A DNA stretch of 64,000 nucleotides from contig JARKIF010000001.1 in the NCBI GenBank assembly GCA_029378245.1, positions 3,038,001 through 3,102,000 on the forward strand, in the 5' to 3' direction. The notes below the pieces were generated by a model. It worked only from the letters and a program-made list of their open reading frames with translations. It was not told where the DNA came from and ran no database searches. Positions 62,519 through 64,000 of this stretch are shown here, in pieces. The first letter of the stretch is position 1, and every line of letters begins with the position of its first letter. The stretch is from Roridomyces roridus. Lineage: Eukaryota; Basidiomycota; Agaricomycetes; Agaricales; Mycenaceae. Position numbers and translations under genes: made by a program.

Positions 62519-63630
62519 CTAGGCAATAACAGACCGCCCACCAAAGGAGAATGCACTGAGGCGATGTATAATGCGGCCAAGTGGTCCCGATGTACGGACA
62601 TCGTTCGCATGACGCTTGGAGACACGTGCGAGAGAAGTGCGCTTCAGCTGGCAAGTCCTGGTGTTGCTTGTAGTTGACGAGGAAGAAGAGGGTGCCGAAG
62701 GAGCGGATACGGTGGGGGTAGACGGGGTTCGACTGCTACCAGTGGCCATAGAGCTAGAGCCTGGACTCGATCCCGGCGCTGCTGCACTGCCCACGAATGC
62801 AGCAATGGGAGGGCCTGGGAAACTGTATGGGGGCGGAGGCGTGTCGAAGACATCGGGTACATAAATTCCTGGGTCAGAATCGCTGTATCCTCCGGGGAAT
62901 TGCACGACCTCGTTGGCGCTGGGCTGCCCAGTCCCGCTACCTGCGATACGGATTTGTGTGCAAGACGGATAGAATTCCGCGCCACCCATCTCATTCGCGA
63001 GGTGCAGGGCGATGATCTCGTGGCGGAGCAGATATGCGCCGGGAAGGATATTGGTGGGCAGCGTCATATTCGAAGCTACCCCGTCAGTTTCGTCTGTAGT
63101 CGAGTCAGACCTGAGGCGAAGAGAGAGATTCCACACACAAATGCGATCCTGGTACCAAGTTCCATCTGTATCGCCCGGAATGCGTCCAACTTGCGCTACT
63201 TTAAACCACTCCGCATTGGTCGAATTAAAGGTAGTGCAGTCCGTGTCTCCGCACGAAGTCATGTACCACAACATAGGCCCGATATTATGTGGCCACTAGA
63301 AGAGATCAGGACCATAACGACCAAGTCAAGAAAGTAGCGCACGCGACTGAGATCCCCACCCGTCCAGAGGAACGACATCGAATCACCAGGGTTCGCTTCG
63401 GTGATGTTGGACGCAAATTGGGCGTTCTGTCCGCAATTGAGGTAGGGGTTGCCTGCGCCCTTGACAGGGTCGACGTTGTTGATCTGCCTCACGATGCTCG
63501 AGGTCGGGTCAGCATTGGGTGTATTGCCTATGAATGTCTCCGTCCCAATCCAGACCTTGTGCACGAAACCGTGCGCAGAGACGTAGGGAGCGTAGAGGAA
63601 GGGGAGGAGCAGAATGGTGCCAAAGAACAT
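62519..63630 (-). CDS. AA9 lytic polysaccharide monooxygenase with Ser-rich C-terminal extension
   Basis: Secreted copper enzyme that oxidatively cleaves cellulose or related glucans. ATG at 63630; signal peptide MFFGTILLLPFLYAPYVSA ends at His, giving mature HGFVHKVWIG with the N-terminal copper His. After GDSMSFLWTGGDLSR an intron of 47 nt joins WPHNIGPMLWYMTSCG, which holds the second copper His. LLRHEIIALHLANE and GAEFYPSCTQIRI carry the remaining conserved His and the axial Tyr. After the catalytic domain a Ser/Pro/Thr linker (SSPGSSSMATGSSRTPSTPT) leads to a basic tail (LKRTSLARVSKRHANDVR) with no CBM1. Stop 62519-62521. Cys pairs CGQN/CTQI fit the usual disulfide. The tail may be a membrane-proximal or wall-associating extension. 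Confidence 0.9.
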
Positions 63631-63842
63631 TGCAGGGAGAAAGAGAGCTCAGGGCTGCCTCATTGTCGCGCGGCACCGTCGTTTTTTCATTCCGCGCGAA
63701 AGCCTCGTGGCGGAAGTGAGAGAAAAACTTTGCGGCCCGAGATCAATGATTCAATCATAACTTGATCGCAACTCTGTGCCAAACTTGTGCTTTCTTGGTG
63801 CTTTCTCTCTCTCCACTCGACATTAATTATCTCAACGAGCAC

Positions 63843-64000
63843 ATGCCCCGGCTGCCCGGCCCAGACCTCGAAACCTTGTCTCCGAGGGAGTATTACACGT
63901 CGAAGTCTGGCGCTAATACGTACGAGGGGAATCGCCATGGCCATGGGCCAGGATTCCCCAGGAAGTCCATCTTGGATGTGGCTACTAGTACTCCGCTTCC
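63843..64000 (+). CDS. Start of a hypothetical gene (cut by right edge)
   Basis: ATG at 63843 opens MPRLPGPDLETLSPREYYTS, then GANTYEGNRHGHGPGFPRKS and continues in frame to base 64000. Plausible first exon; no domain visible. It would be divergent from the LPMO gene with 212 bp between start codons. On the minus strand a shadow frame overlaps. Confidence 0.4.
   Translation, partial: MPRLPGPDLETLSPREYYTSKSGANTYEGNRHGHGPGFPRKSILDVATSTPL

Overview
The window is nuclear DNA of a filamentous basidiomycete, almost certainly an Agaricomycete. Genes are cut by many short GT-AG introns (about 45-60 nt), both strands are used, and the gene content is typical of mushroom-forming fungi: an AA9 polysaccharide monooxygenase, a heme peroxidase, GH17 glucanase, paired P450s, F-box families, multi-pass membrane proteins and a short CaaX pheromone-like precursor. 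No virus, plasmid, rRNA gene or confident tRNA gene was seen. All gene models were spliced by eye from reading frames and GT-AG signals.

Left part (1-23.6 kb) is mostly housekeeping: GET4 (cut by the left edge) divergent from ARV1; a secreted GH17 glucanase; PSMD10/Nas6 (gankyrin) divergent from the TFIIH subunit TFB2; a WOPR (Gti1/Pac2) regulator; an aldo-keto reductase; HSBP1; a Ser/Pro-rich protein; a gene with a possible zinc-binding module; and a secreted heme peroxidase. Several divergent pairs share very short bidirectional promoters.

Middle part (24-33 kb) is accessory: two paralogous TPR-like genes flank a nested cluster of inverted-repeat elements (about 25.2-27.9 kb), followed by an F-box gene with an internally repeated N-terminus and a decayed F-box copy. 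The core resumes at 32.7 kb with an FMP46-like protein divergent from mitochondrial ribosomal protein uL30m.

34-40.4 kb holds two P450 genes and an acyl-CoA oxidase/dehydrogenase, a possible small metabolic group. 41.9-50.2 kb carries an AAA+ ATPase, a multi-pass membrane protein and a Ser-rich single-pass membrane protein.

The most unusual part is 50.9-60.5 kb. A secreted S10 serine carboxypeptidase is followed, in the same direction, by a gene for a secreted protein made almost wholly of an Arg/His/Asp/Ser repeat of about 21 residues separated by dibasic RR sites (53730-55659). It looks like a Kex2-processed repeat peptide precursor, and its 3' half is built of duplicated exon-plus-intron modules. 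Further on lies a 61-residue protein ending in the CaaX box CVIA with an internal duplication, very like a basidiomycete mating pheromone precursor (60269-60454). The right end has an ARF-like GTPase fused to an uncharacterised C-terminal domain, an AA9 LPMO, and the start of a gene that leaves the window.
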